This document shows positions 16,093 through 24,562 of a stretch of 37,764 bases of DNA, in pieces. This DNA is from Desulforhopalus sp. Its GTDB lineage: Bacteria > Desulfobacterota > Desulfobulbia > Desulfobulbales > Desulfocapsaceae. The position numbers and the translations under genes are program-made. Every line of letters starts with the position of its first letter. The stretch's first letter is position 1. The notes below the pieces were generated by a model. That model had not been told where the DNA came from, searched no databases, and worked only from the letters and a program-made list of their open reading frames with translations. The stretch lies in assembly GCA_023231425.1 (NCBI GenBank), contig JALNVI010000022.1:1-37764 (forward strand), given 5' to 3'.

Positions 16093-17835
16093 ATGCGCAA
16101 GACCAAAATCGTCGCAACTCTCGGACCCGCAACTGATTCTGTTGACAAAATTTATGACCTTATCATGGCGGGGGTGGATGTTACCCGTATTAACCTCTCC
16201 CACGGCGACCGTGCCAGCATCGAGAGGGCAATCAATCTTGTCAAAGAAGCTCGGGAAAAGGCAGGAAAACCCACCGCCATCATGCTCGACAACCGTGGTC
16301 CTGAGATCCGTGTCTGTGAAATTGAAGGTGCCCTGCAACTTATCGCCAGGCAGACCTTAACCCTTACAGGCGACAACACCTTTCACAGCACCGACCGAAT
16401 AGGCTGCAACTACACCGGCATCGCGAAAGATGTTTCTGTGGGAGAAAAAATTCTCCTCGACGACGGCAAGATTATCCTCATCGTCGATAAGATTGAAAAA
16501 GACGATATTATCTGCACCGTACAGAACAGCGGAAAACTGAGCAGCCGTAAACGGGTTGCTCTGCCGGAATCCATCGTCAATCTTCCCGCCCTCTCCGACA
16601 AGGATGTCGAAGACATCATTTTCGGTGTGGAACAGGGGGTCGATTTCATTGCCGCCTCCTTCATCCGCAAGGCCGAAGATGTATGGGATGTACGCAAACT
16701 GATCGAAGAGCACGGAGGAAACCTCGCCATCATCTCCAAAATTGAGAACCAGCAGGGTGTGGACAATGTGCAGGAGATTCTTGAAGTCTCTGACGGCATG
16801 ATGGTCGCCCGCGGGGACCTCGGCGTTGAGTTGCCTGCTGAGCAGGTGCCGATTATTCAAAAGAAGATCATCCGCATGGCCAACGAGGCTGGCAAACCGG
16901 TAATCACCGCCACCCAGATGCTGGAATCAATGATCACCAGCCCATCCCCCACCCGCGCTGAAGCCAGCGACGTCACCAACGCCATCTTTGACGGCACCGA
17001 CGCGGTGATGCTTTCCGCCGAAACCGCCGTGGGCCAGTATCCGGTGGAGGCCGTGCAGTTTCTCGTGCGCTGTGCTGACAGCGCCGAGGCTGCCATGGAT
17101 TATCAGGCACTGCTCGCCGATGGTCTGCGTTATCGCAAGAAAACCATCACGGACTCAATATCCTACGCCTGCTGTGCTACAGCTCAGGACCTTGGAGCTC
17201 AGGCAATCATAACCTCCACGACCTCCGGTTCCACCGCACGAATGGTCAGCCGTTACCGGCCCGGCACTCCCATTATCGCCGTGAGCACCAACGAAAGTAA
17301 ACTGCGCCAGCTGCAGTTAGTCCGTGGAGTAACCACCCTTCCCGGACGCAGGCCATCCTCCATGAATGAACAGCTTGACATCTGCGTTGAAACCGCCCAG
17401 GAGGCAGGTCTGATCAAACACGGCGACCTCGTCGTCATCACCGCCGGTATGCCACTCGGCATGGTGGGCAGCACCAATCTGATCAAGGTTCGGACGGTGG
17501 CCAACATCTGCTTGCTCGGCCAGGGAACCTCTCCAGGCGTAGCTGAGGGTACGGTGCGTATCATCCGCAAACATACTGACTGGGAAAATCTGCCGAAAGA
17601 TGCCATCGTTGTCTTGCAGAAAACCGACCGCAGTATGATGGAGCAGCTGCGCTTCGTCCGCGGCATCGTCGCTGAGGCAAGCGGTCTCACCTCCCACGCG
17701 GCCATTGTCGGCCGGGAGCTCTCCATCCCCGTAGTCTGCAACGTTCCGGACGCTACATTTACACTGGAAAACGGTCAAATAATTACTATCGATGGTGCCT
17801 CCGGGCAGGTCTCTTTCGGCCGGGCATCTATATGA
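16093..17835 (+). CDS. pyk: Pyruvate kinase with C-terminal PEP-utilizing mobile domain
   Basis: The product is 580 residues, longer than the 470-residue E. coli enzymes and close to the Bacillus type. The catalytic barrel starts at residue 1 (TKIVATLGPATDS) and shows INLSHGD, the lid domain (about 70-170), the ISKIENQQGVDN block containing the K-x-E metal ligand region, MVARGDLGVELP, and KPVITATQMLESMI. The regulatory C domain follows (about 345-470). From about residue 474 an extra phosphohistidine swivel-like domain runs GTSPGVAEGTVR to LTSHAAIVGRELSIPVV, keeping the SHAAI histidine of PEP-synthase-type mobile domains. It makes pyruvate and ATP from PEP and ADP in glycolysis. TAAGGA precedes the ATG. 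Its stop overlaps the flavoprotein start. Confidence 0.95.
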   Translation: MRKTKIVATLGPATDSVDKIYDLIMAGVDVTRINLSHGDRASIERAINLVKEAREKAGKPTAIMLDNRGPEIRVCEIEGALQLIARQTLTLTGDNTFHSTDRIGCNYTGIAKDVSVGEKILLDDGKIILIVDKIEKDDIICTVQNSGKLSSRKRVALPESIVNLPALSDKDVEDIIFGVEQGVDFIAASFIRKAEDVWDVRKLIEEHGGNLAIISKIENQQGVDNVQEILEVSDGMMVARGDLGVELPAEQVPIIQKKIIRMANEAGKPVITATQMLESMITSPSPTRAEASDVTNAIFDGTDAVMLSAETAVGQYPVEAVQFLVRCADSAEAAMDYQALLADGLRYRKKTITDSISYACCATAQDLGAQAIITSTTSGSTARMVSRYRPGTPIIAVSTNESKLRQLQLVRGVTTLPGRRPSSMNEQLDICVETAQEAGLIKHGDLVVITAGMPLGMVGSTNLIKVRTVANICLLGQGTSPGVAEGTVRIIRKHTDWENLPKDAIVVLQKTDRSMMEQLRFVRGIVAEASGLTSHAAIVGRELSIPVVCNVPDATFTLENGQIITIDGASGQVSFGRASI

Positions 17836-19097
17836 AAAAAGAGAAGATAGTAGTTATCGGCGGCGGTGCGGCAGGTCTGCTCGCCGCCACCGCCGCCGCC
17901 CGCTGCGGTGCCGAGACCCTGCTGCTGGAGAAGATGTCCCGTACGGGGCGCAAGATCGGCATCAGCGGCAAGGGGCGCTGCAATATTACAAACTCCGCAA
18001 GTGTTGAGGAATTTCTCCCCCATTTCGGGCGAAACGGCCGTTTTCTCCGGCAGTGTTTCCAAAATTTCTTTTCAGAAGATATTATCAAAATCCTTGGAGA
18101 GCAGGGAGTTCCCTCCGTACTTGAACGCGGTGGCCGCTGGTTTCCGCGCAGCGGTCAGGCAATGGATGTGGTGCGCGCCCTCTCTCAACTGGTAAAAGAA
18201 AGCGGAGTGCAGGTTCGCCATGATACACCGGCAGAGGAGATTATTCTGCGTAATGGTGCGGTGTGCGGAGTCCGTGCCGGGGAAAAACTGATTGAGTGCA
18301 GTCGGGTTATCCTCGCCACTGGCGGTCGTTCCTATCCACGTACCGGCTCCTCCGGAGACGGCTATCCCATTGCCGCCAAACTCGGGCACACGGTGAGTGA
18401 ACTCTATCCGGCCCTGGTCCCGCTGGTGAGCAGTAAAAAACTCACAGGTCTCGACGGCCTGAGTCTGCGCAACATTTCTTTGCGCCTCTTCGTCAATGGC
18501 AAATGCAAGGCACAGGAGTTTGGCGAGATCGCTTTTCAGGATGGTAAAATTGCAGGGCCGCTGGTACTGACACTGAGTGAAAAAATTGTGCAGCTGCTCA
18601 AAAAGGGAAAAGAAATTGAGCTGACCGTGGACCTGAAGCCGGCACTGGATAAGGCAAAACTCGACGCACGCCTGCGCCGGGATCTGGAAAAACGCCGCGG
18701 AGAACAGATAAATTCCATCCTGCGCGGCCTGCTGCCGGAGGAACTGGTGGAGATATGTCTTCACGAGTGCGAACTTGATGACAGCATCGACACTACAGCC
18801 TTTCCGGCAAAACAGCGGCTAAAACTCCTGCACTGGTTGAAAGATTTCCGTCTGCCAGTGGTCGGATACGGCGGCTGGGCGGAGGCCATTGTCACATCTG
18901 GAGGCGTCTCACTGAAAGAGATTGACCCGCAGACCATGCAGTCGCGGCTGGTCCCGGGGCTTTACCTCGTCGGGGAGCTTCTCGACCTCGCAGGAGACAC
19001 CGGCGGCTTCAACCTGCAACTCGCCTTCTCCACCGGCTGGCTCGCTGGAGAGTCAGCGGCGAAAGCCATAGCTGTCTCTACTCCTCATATGCCTTGA
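17832..19097 (+). CDS. HI0933/BaiN-family flavoprotein (NAD(P)/FAD-dependent oxidoreductase)
   Basis: The product is 421 residues. The N-terminal dinucleotide fold has IVVIGGGAAGLLAATAAARCGAETLLLEK, and directly afterwards RTGRKIGISGKGRCNITN, the signature of the HI0933/YhiN/BaiN group. The ATGGRSYPRTGSSGDGYPIA block and the C-terminal TSGGVSLKEIDPQTMQS...LYLVGELLDLAGDTGGFNLQLAFSTGWLAG close the FAD site. The family's reaction is uncertain; a few members reduce steroid or bile acid enones. The gene overlaps pyk by ATGA, so the two are translationally coupled. The last 20 bases overlap the 3' end of the convergent DUF3299 gene. Confidence 0.92.
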   Translation: MKKEKIVVIGGGAAGLLAATAAARCGAETLLLEKMSRTGRKIGISGKGRCNITNSASVEEFLPHFGRNGRFLRQCFQNFFSEDIIKILGEQGVPSVLERGGRWFPRSGQAMDVVRALSQLVKESGVQVRHDTPAEEIILRNGAVCGVRAGEKLIECSRVILATGGRSYPRTGSSGDGYPIAAKLGHTVSELYPALVPLVSSKKLTGLDGLSLRNISLRLFVNGKCKAQEFGEIAFQDGKIAGPLVLTLSEKIVQLLKKGKEIELTVDLKPALDKAKLDARLRRDLEKRRGEQINSILRGLLPEELVEICLHECELDDSIDTTAFPAKQRLKLLHWLKDFRLPVVGYGGWAEAIVTSGGVSLKEIDPQTMQSRLVPGLYLVGELLDLAGDTGGFNLQLAFSTGWLAGESAAKAIAVSTPHMP

Positions 19098-19719
19098 CGG
19101 CGGAAATTTTCATTGTATAGGCCGTCTTAATCTCAATGCTGCCCGCCTCAAGTCGCACTCGGCTGGTGCCGGATCCCGCCTGCAACGTCCCACTCGCAAA
19201 AACGGGAAGCGAGGGCAGCGGTAGATTCATCTCCTCCGGCACTGTCACCAGCACCGTCTGATTTGCCGGTGGCGGCGGGTCATGGGCCTTGCCAATCCAC
19301 GGAACCAGTACACGCATATTTTCTTTTCCCTCAACGGGAAGCAAAAAACCCGGCAGGTCCACCTTTTTTTTCAGCACTGCCGGATTCACCTTTCCCGCAC
19401 CGGAATTCCGGATATCACGATATTCAGCCCAGTCAAACCCGCGTGCCTTGAAATTTTCGACAGCCTTGTTCAGGTCTTCAATGAGGTCGGCATCATCGGA
19501 ATCGATCTTCTCCGGCTGGGTTTCCTTCATATAAACAACCCAGCCCGCCAGTCCCTTATCCGCTTCGGAAAAACTCTGATAGAGATTCTCCTGCGGCGAG
19601 GTGCCGGGAAGAGAGAGATCCTGCCATTCAACAGCTTTCACCAGCTCGACATCATCAAGATTAGCGGCACTGCCAACCGTTACGGAGAGCAGCAGCAGGC
19701 ACAACAACAAACATCGCAT
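19078..19719 (-). CDS. Exported DUF3299 protein lacking the usual Cys-His pair
   Basis: The product is 213 residues with a signal peptide (residues 1-19, cleavage after GSA). The N-terminal part starts EWQDLSLPG as in DUF3299 proteins. The domain core LPGFLLPVEG, VLVPWIGKAHDPPPPANQTVLV and PVFASGTLQ matches the family order. In most members I know, the segment before PPPPANQ reads A-C-I-H-V; here it is KAHD, so the conserved Cys is missing. DUF3299 function is unknown; it is usually encoded near ABC transporters or envelope genes. It is the last gene of the minus-strand envelope cluster and converges with a 20-base overlap on the flavoprotein gene. Confidence 0.75.
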   Translation of the reverse strand: MRCLLLCLLLLSVTVGSAANLDDVELVKAVEWQDLSLPGTSPQENLYQSFSEADKGLAGWVVYMKETQPEKIDSDDADLIEDLNKAVENFKARGFDWAEYRDIRNSGAGKVNPAVLKKKVDLPGFLLPVEGKENMRVLVPWIGKAHDPPPPANQTVLVTVPEEMNLPLPSLPVFASGTLQAGSGTSRVRLEAGSIEIKTAYTMKISAVKAYEE

Positions 19720-19764
19720 TCTTTCTCCAGTACAATGAGGATATGGGGGCAGCAGGTCTTTTGC

Positions 19765-21102
19765 TCAGCGAAGTCCGAACTCTTCATACACCCCGCCAAG
19801 GGGAACAGCATAGCAACTCCAGTTTCCCTGTCCACCCTGGTCACAGCTGTAGTTAATTCCAAGGACTCTACTGCCCGTAGCAGGGTCAACCAGCGGCCCA
19901 CCGTGGAAGGAACCGGGCAAATTCATAGCGGATTTGAGATAGATACGGCCGGATTGTCCACGATAAAGATCCACCACCTCTCCGCGAATACTTTCCAGAA
20001 CGCTGCCACGCCGACCACCTACGGCAAGGAGAGGCGCCCCTTTCTGCAGACCAGATTCAGAGAACTCCTCTTCACCTTTGAACTGTGCGGCCATCTGCTC
20101 TCCATCCACCTGCAGGAACTCCATTGACTCACCCTCAAGCTCAAACAAAGAAAGTGCGTAGTTTTTTCCTTCCACGATGGCACTCGCCCTGCGATGGCTG
20201 CCGTCGGCAAACACCAGCACATAGTCCGAGGGCTGCAATCCTTTCTCGAGTTTTTGCACCAGTCCGCGCCACTGTGCGGCGGTCTTTTCACCCATTTCCA
20301 AACGAGTGCGGGCTGTGACCTGTTCGGGATCATTCTTCTTCACCAGAAAAGCCAGTCGTGCCTGCTGCGCCTTCACCCACTTCTCTGCGGTGGCAAGGTT
20401 GCTTTGTGCCCAGCCCTGCTTGCGAGCCGAACCCTCAACCCCCCCCCGGGCGGTAACCACATGTTTCCCATCGAGGAGAAATCCGGACACCGGTCCCCAT
20501 GGTGTCTGCACCACCACCGTGCCAAGGTAAACCCGTCCGAGCCCCTGCGGGGCTTGCGCTGGCAGCGTCATTTTTGCAATCAGGGAATTACGAACCTCCT
20601 CTGCAGCCTTACTTCCCGCCTCCAGACCGGCCGTCACTTCTACAAAGCGTTTTGTTGACGAGATACCGGTGTTCTCATTCTCCTGCTGCGTCGGTACAAT
20701 TTTCGCCTCTGATCCCACCGGAGCAACGGTCTTATCCTGCTCCACCGCAGGACGCAGTGCAGGGGTTCTGTGGAGGATATCCCCCCCTGTCAGTTGAAAA
20801 ACCAATGCTGCAATGACACATAACAAAAGAAAAATAAGCAGAGAAAAAAAGAAAAAAGGACCGCGGGCACTGCCGGAAACGACGCCCTCCGATTCTTTGA
20901 ATCTGGAGGTCTTCTGCCTCACAACAGGATGCTTCACAGAATGGGACCTGTTTACAATCGGGATTTCCGGTCTTTCAATTTTTACCGTGTGCTCTCCAGA
21001 TGAGGGGGAGAGTGAGGTGAGATCCGCTCCACAGAGAGTACATTTCGTCGTACCCTCGGGTTGTCGGGCCTTGCATTCTGGACATTCCATAGTGTTATCC
21101 AT
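19765..21102 (-). CDS. Membrane-anchored zinc-ribbon protein with degenerate trypsin-like domain
   Basis: The product is 445 residues. Residues 6-28 are a CxxC-CxxC zinc ribbon (CPEC...CTLC). A basic linker leads to one transmembrane helix at about residues 82-105 (FFFFSLLIFLLLCVIAALVF). The periplasmic part starts with a coiled linker, then a two-barrel serine-protease-like fold: GTVVVQTPWGPVSGFLLDGKHVVTARGGV and later NLPGSFHGGPLVDPATGSRVLGINYS. The catalytic positions are lost: VVTARG replaces the VTAAH block and FHGGP replaces NSGGP, so His and Ser are both absent. It is probably a binding or scaffold protein. It stands 46 bases before the DUF3299 gene, downstream of the M48 gene with a repeat in between. 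Confidence 0.75.
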   Translation of the reverse strand: MDNTMECPECKARQPEGTTKCTLCGADLTSLSPSSGEHTVKIERPEIPIVNRSHSVKHPVVRQKTSRFKESEGVVSGSARGPFFFFSLLIFLLLCVIAALVFQLTGGDILHRTPALRPAVEQDKTVAPVGSEAKIVPTQQENENTGISSTKRFVEVTAGLEAGSKAAEEVRNSLIAKMTLPAQAPQGLGRVYLGTVVVQTPWGPVSGFLLDGKHVVTARGGVEGSARKQGWAQSNLATAEKWVKAQQARLAFLVKKNDPEQVTARTRLEMGEKTAAQWRGLVQKLEKGLQPSDYVLVFADGSHRRASAIVEGKNYALSLFELEGESMEFLQVDGEQMAAQFKGEEEFSESGLQKGAPLLAVGGRRGSVLESIRGEVVDLYRGQSGRIYLKSAMNLPGSFHGGPLVDPATGSRVLGINYSCDQGGQGNWSCYAVPLGGVYEEFGLR

Positions 21103-21161
21103 AGTTCAGGTATTAGATCGCGCGTGCCAGCAAAAAAAAGAAGCAGAGCACGGAGTTATAA

Positions 21162-21320
21162 GGGTACCTTGAATAATCGGTCTTTTGCCTATATTCTTCG
21201 TTACAGTTAAAAATTTATCCTTGGAGGTAAGCGCTATACTCCGATATCAAAATTATACCTGCGGTAAATTTCCTCCTGTGCCTCGAATATGAACGAAATA
21301 CAAGCGGTTTCAATGGACCC
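21162..21320 (+). repeat. MITE-like repeat copy R2 with 4-bp target duplication
   Basis: The copy begins GGGTACCTTGAATAATCGG and ends CAATGGACCC. It is flanked on both sides by ATAA (21158-21161 and 21321-21324). Internal blocks TTCGTTACAGTTAAAAATTT and CTCGAATATGAACGAAATAC match the other copies. It fills most of the 300-base gap between the trypsin-like gene and the M48 gene. Confidence 0.85.
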
Positions 21321-21403
21321 ATAATTCGTCTATTGTACAACAGATTATATTCACGGGAAAACAATTTCAAAAAGAGTGCCATTTACCCGCGAGGGTCATC
21401 TGC

Positions 21404-23368
21404 TCAGGGAGGCGGACAAACAACGTCCGGAAGAAGCGAAAACGGTGCCATCGGGGCATCAAGCAGCGCCCCGAAGACACGAAAGAGTTCCGCCTCCCTG
21501 ACAGTAATCTGTCTGTCCGCGACGATCACCTGCCCACAGCCCTGAAGCAACCTTTTCTTCGCCGCCGGTTTCAGCCGGGCAAGGGTGGACAGTGCCCGCT
21601 CAAGCGTAGAATACTCCGGTATCCGGGACAGCCTTTTTACGCCCTGAATTCCCATGGCCTGCACCCCGGCGGCAAAACTCTCCGCAATCCCGCCATTGTT
21701 CTTTTCTTTTACCTGTCCCGCAATGGCAAGAGTGGAAAGCAGACAGCTGACAGCCTCCCTTCCATTCATAACCTTCAGAAGACGCATATCGCGAGTAAGA
21801 CGCTTGCGCAGGAGGGAGAGGAAGACCCACTCCCGCAGTTCAAGTCTGCCATCTGCATCCACAAGACGGCCAGCCAGTGTAAGATACTCCTCACTCTGCC
21901 GGAGACTCATACTGCGCAGTGCGGGCATGGCAAGATCAAAAAGGGGGAGACGCTGTGCCTCCGGCAAATCATATTCCAACCACTTTTTGAGAAGCCGAAA
22001 CATCTCCTGCGGCAGGTAATTACGCAGAAGCGTCCTGCTCTTTTCACTGCCCTCGAAAATCAACATAAGGGGGAGAAGGCGAGCTGTGCAACTCCCGCTC
22101 GCAAGGGAAAGGAGTTCCGGCGGAATTCCCTGTTTGAGAAGACGGCCAACGTTCGCATCTACCCCGTCCGCTTCCGTCTCACCCCGAAGGTCAGGAGAAG
22201 CGACAATTCCCACAACGGCAGCGAGAGCTGTTTGTTTCCTGACAGACGCATCTGCCCCGAAGGCTGCAGGAGATGCTGATCCCGTCTGTTTCTTTTGCGC
22301 AAACAGCCAGCCATCAAGCGTCCCGTCCCAGGCGGGATCAATCGCCAGAATACGTCGTTCAAGCGGGGGATGATCAGAAAGAGCCGCAGTAAACAGTTTG
22401 GACTTTTCCCTTTCCGCTGACCCGAACATCATAAAACCCATTTCCCTCGCCTTTTCCGAGCACATGCCAGGACGACCGGCACTCTGTGCCAGCAGACGTT
22501 TCAATGCGCCACCAATGGTATCACTGTCCCGGGTAAACTGCACGGCACCGGCATCGGCAAGAAACTCCCGCTGTCTCGACACAGCTGCCTTGAGCAGCAG
22601 GGATGCAAACTTACCCCCGACGCCAACCAATAGAAACAGTAAAGAAATAAAGAAGACCACGGGCCCCGGCTTCGAAAGCGCACGAAGCTTCTCCTCAGAA
22701 GAAGCTGTCCCGGGCAGAAAAGCAGTGCCAAGCTGTGAAAGGCTGGTCAATGCACCAGCCATCGCCATCAAACGCATATTGAGACGCATATCACCATTGA
22801 GTATATGGCTGAATTCATGGCCGATTACCCCCTGCAACTCTTTGCGGGTAAAGTGATCAAGTGCCCCCTGCGTGACCCCGATTACCGCCTCATCCGGGGT
22901 ATTGCCGGCAGCAAAGGCATTCAGACTCTGCTCTTTTCGCAGAAGATATACTGGTGGCACCGCCGTCCCGGAGGCCAGCGCCATCTCTTCCACCACATTG
23001 AGAAGCTGCTTTTCAGAAAGGGTAGTAAGCGTCTCCGTATTGAGCAGCTGGCCACCCGTGGATTCAGCAATACCTGCCCCACCGCCCCGCCGCCAGCTGA
23101 TGTAATTGAAAAAGGAGAAGAGAAAGACTACAACAGAGATAACAGTGGCAGCCATCAGCCCGTGCAGAACAGGCCCCCCCGTACGGGACAGCGTGCCTGC
23201 CATATTGTCGCCTGAAAAGAAGTAGATATGGAAGAAGCTGTTTACAAAGGGGATCATGCACAGGACGAACCAGTAGCAGAGAGAGACAACAAACACGAGC
23301 AGGATGAAGTAAAGCAGGAGCCACCTCGTCCGGCGTCTGGCGTTGTCCTGTTGTTGAAAGAAGTCCAT
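21404..23368 (-). CDS. M48 family metalloprotease with TerB-like C-terminal extension
   Basis: From the ATG at 23368 the product is 654 residues, more than twice the length of HtpX. A GTG start at 23440 would run through a terminator-like hairpin and is less likely. Two membrane helices lie at about 16-40 and 70-92. The zinc-protease motif HEFSH is at residues 184-188 in GVIGHEFSHILNGDMRLN, with the third ligand region REFLADAGAVQFT, as in M48B proteases, and two more hydrophobic segments between. Residues about 330-654 are helical. Two acidic segments there, DADGRLELREWVFLSLL and VADRQITVREAELFRVFGALL, resemble TerB-like metal-binding repeats. It follows lemA, a recurrent M48 neighbour, so envelope protein quality control is the likely role. 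Confidence 0.88.
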   Translation of the reverse strand: MDFFQQQDNARRRTRWLLLYFILLVFVVSLCYWFVLCMIPFVNSFFHIYFFSGDNMAGTLSRTGGPVLHGLMAATVISVVVFLFSFFNYISWRRGGGAGIAESTGGQLLNTETLTTLSEKQLLNVVEEMALASGTAVPPVYLLRKEQSLNAFAAGNTPDEAVIGVTQGALDHFTRKELQGVIGHEFSHILNGDMRLNMRLMAMAGALTSLSQLGTAFLPGTASSEEKLRALSKPGPVVFFISLLFLLVGVGGKFASLLLKAAVSRQREFLADAGAVQFTRDSDTIGGALKRLLAQSAGRPGMCSEKAREMGFMMFGSAEREKSKLFTAALSDHPPLERRILAIDPAWDGTLDGWLFAQKKQTGSASPAAFGADASVRKQTALAAVVGIVASPDLRGETEADGVDANVGRLLKQGIPPELLSLASGSCTARLLPLMLIFEGSEKSRTLLRNYLPQEMFRLLKKWLEYDLPEAQRLPLFDLAMPALRSMSLRQSEEYLTLAGRLVDADGRLELREWVFLSLLRKRLTRDMRLLKVMNGREAVSCLLSTLAIAGQVKEKNNGGIAESFAAGVQAMGIQGVKRLSRIPEYSTLERALSTLARLKPAAKKRLLQGCGQVIVADRQITVREAELFRVFGALLDAPMAPFSLLPDVVCPPP

Positions 23369-23401
23369 TGTTCCGGTGAGAGGGTAGAATGACTCGGAAA
23401 C

Positions 23402-23454
23402 AAAAAAAAAAGCAGCAGCCGCATACGCCGTTCGGGGCACCCGTTTCTGCTGCT
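23402..23454 (-). terminator. lemA terminator or attenuator before the M48 gene
   Basis: In the minus direction, AGCAGCAG and CTGCTGCT arms (23447-23454 and 23411-23418) close a 44-base hairpin. A run of ten T follows (23402-23411). It lies between lemA and the M48 start at 23368, so it may reduce read-through into the protease gene. Confidence 0.65.
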
Positions 23455-23478
23455 GTCAAAAAATCACTGCGCCCCTTT

Positions 23479-24072
23479 TCAGAAGGAGACCTTTGGCGCA
23501 GCCTGAATCTGTTCATGATCTTCAAACTCGAGAAGCTGTGCAGGTTTGAAGTGGAACATTCCACTCACCACACTGGCCGGGAAACTTTCCCGCGTGCTGT
23601 TGTACACGGTGACTGCATCATTATACCCCTGACGGGCAAAGGCAACCTTGTTTTCCGTAGAAGAGATTTCCTCACTCAAGGCCATCATGCTGGTGCTTGC
23701 TTTGAGATCAGGATACGCCTCAACAACCAGATTGAACCGGCTGATGGCACCCTGCAACTGCGATTCCGCTGCACTAAGGCGCCCCATTACCCCTGCATCC
23801 TCAGGATTTTCTCCCGCCTGCTTCAGCTCCCTGACCGCCATGTTCCGCAGAGTGGTGACCTCAGTCAGTGTTTCACGCTCATGTTTAAGATAACCTTTTG
23901 CCACCTCGACAAGATTGGGGATGAGATCGTAGCGACGCTTGAGCTGCACCTCAATCTGGGCAAAGGCGTTCTTACTGCGGTTACGCAGGACAATGAGACT
24001 ATTGAAGAGACTGACAAGGAGCATCGTCAGCCCGGCAAGAATGGCACAAATAATAATCAGAGCAAGAAACAT
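23479..24072 (-). CDS. lemA: LemA family membrane protein
   Basis: The start at 24072 is preferred because TCAGGAGAA stands 6 bases upstream. An in-frame ATG at 24114 adds 14 residues but has no ribosome site and lies at a repeat edge. The 197-residue product begins at once with its membrane helix (FLALIIICAILAGLTMLLVSLFNSLIVL). The LemA signature follows: NAFAQIEVQLKRRYDLIPNLVEVAKGYLKHERETLTEVTTLR. Next come the long helical bundle and EISSTENKVAFARQGYNDAVTVYNSTRESFPASVVSGMFHFKP. LemA proteins have a short periplasmic or extracellular N-terminus and a cytoplasmic bundle. Their function is not settled, but genetic links to M48 proteases and two-component systems are common. Here it directly precedes the M48 gene. 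Confidence 0.95.
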   Translation of the reverse strand: MFLALIIICAILAGLTMLLVSLFNSLIVLRNRSKNAFAQIEVQLKRRYDLIPNLVEVAKGYLKHERETLTEVTTLRNMAVRELKQAGENPEDAGVMGRLSAAESQLQGAISRFNLVVEAYPDLKASTSMMALSEEISSTENKVAFARQGYNDAVTVYNSTRESFPASVVSGMFHFKPAQLLEFEDHEQIQAAPKVSF

Positions 24073-24114
24073 CAACGTTCTCCTGAACACGAGATGTGGG
24101 GAAACCTCTTTCAT

Positions 24115-24178
24115 AATGGAGCCTTGAATAGTGAGAGATTACGATCAAAATCAAGGCACAAAAGGAAAATTACTGAAG
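24115..24178 (-). repeat. Degenerate, truncated repeat copy R7
   Basis: The segment starts GGAGCCTTGAATAGTG and continues ATTACGATC...TCAAGGCACAAAAGGAAAATTACTG. It aligns with the reversed right half of copy R6 (terminal repeat, TTTCGTTC, TTCAAGGCGCAGGAG, AAAATTTA). It fills exactly the gap between the small zinc-ribbon gene and the longer lemA frame. The left half of the element is missing. Confidence 0.55.
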
Positions 24179-24544
24179 TCAGAGAGAAGAGCCGAAGGGA
24201 ATCGTCGACTGCAGCGTCTCATCCACAACAGGCCCTCTGCCGCTGCTGACTACAATCTGATTCTTCAGTGTCTTCACCTGCTGCATTGCTCCGTTCCTGT
24301 CCCCCGCCGTTGCTGCCCCCCCAGAAGCAGGCCAGAAGAGGAAATACCACAACCCGCCAGCGGCAATCACACAAAACAGCAGGGTGAGAGCAACCGGAAT
24401 CCGGGGGAATTCCGATTGTTGCGGTGCTCCTTTCGCCACCTTTTTGTTACGCTGGCAGACCATCCTGGCTGTGGCAAAAATGGCCCTGCACCGCTCACAT
24501 TCGACTCGTCCTGTCTGGACATGGCCGCATTTAGGACAACGCAT
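24179..24544 (-). CDS. Small zinc-ribbon membrane protein
   Basis: The product is 121 residues. The N-terminus MRCPKCGHVQTGRVECERC is a CxxC-CxxC zinc ribbon. A single membrane helix follows at about residues 50-70 (PVALTLLFCVIAAGGLWYFLFW), then a short tail of about 50 residues on the far side. I do not recognise a named family. The ribbon-plus-helix plan is the same as in the larger protein at 19765-21102, without its protease-like part. It is first in the minus-strand cluster with lemA and the M48 gene and lies next to repeat copies on both sides. Confidence 0.75.
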   Translation of the reverse strand: MRCPKCGHVQTGRVECERCRAIFATARMVCQRNKKVAKGAPQQSEFPRIPVALTLLFCVIAAGGLWYFLFWPASGGAATAGDRNGAMQQVKTLKNQIVVSSGRGPVVDETLQSTIPFGSSL

Positions 24545-24562
24545 TCACTTTTCCTGTCATGA

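Noticed and set aside
19282..20127. A 281-codon plus-strand frame
   Set aside because: Antisense to both the DUF3299 gene and the trypsin-like gene, crossing the gap between them, with no own signals.
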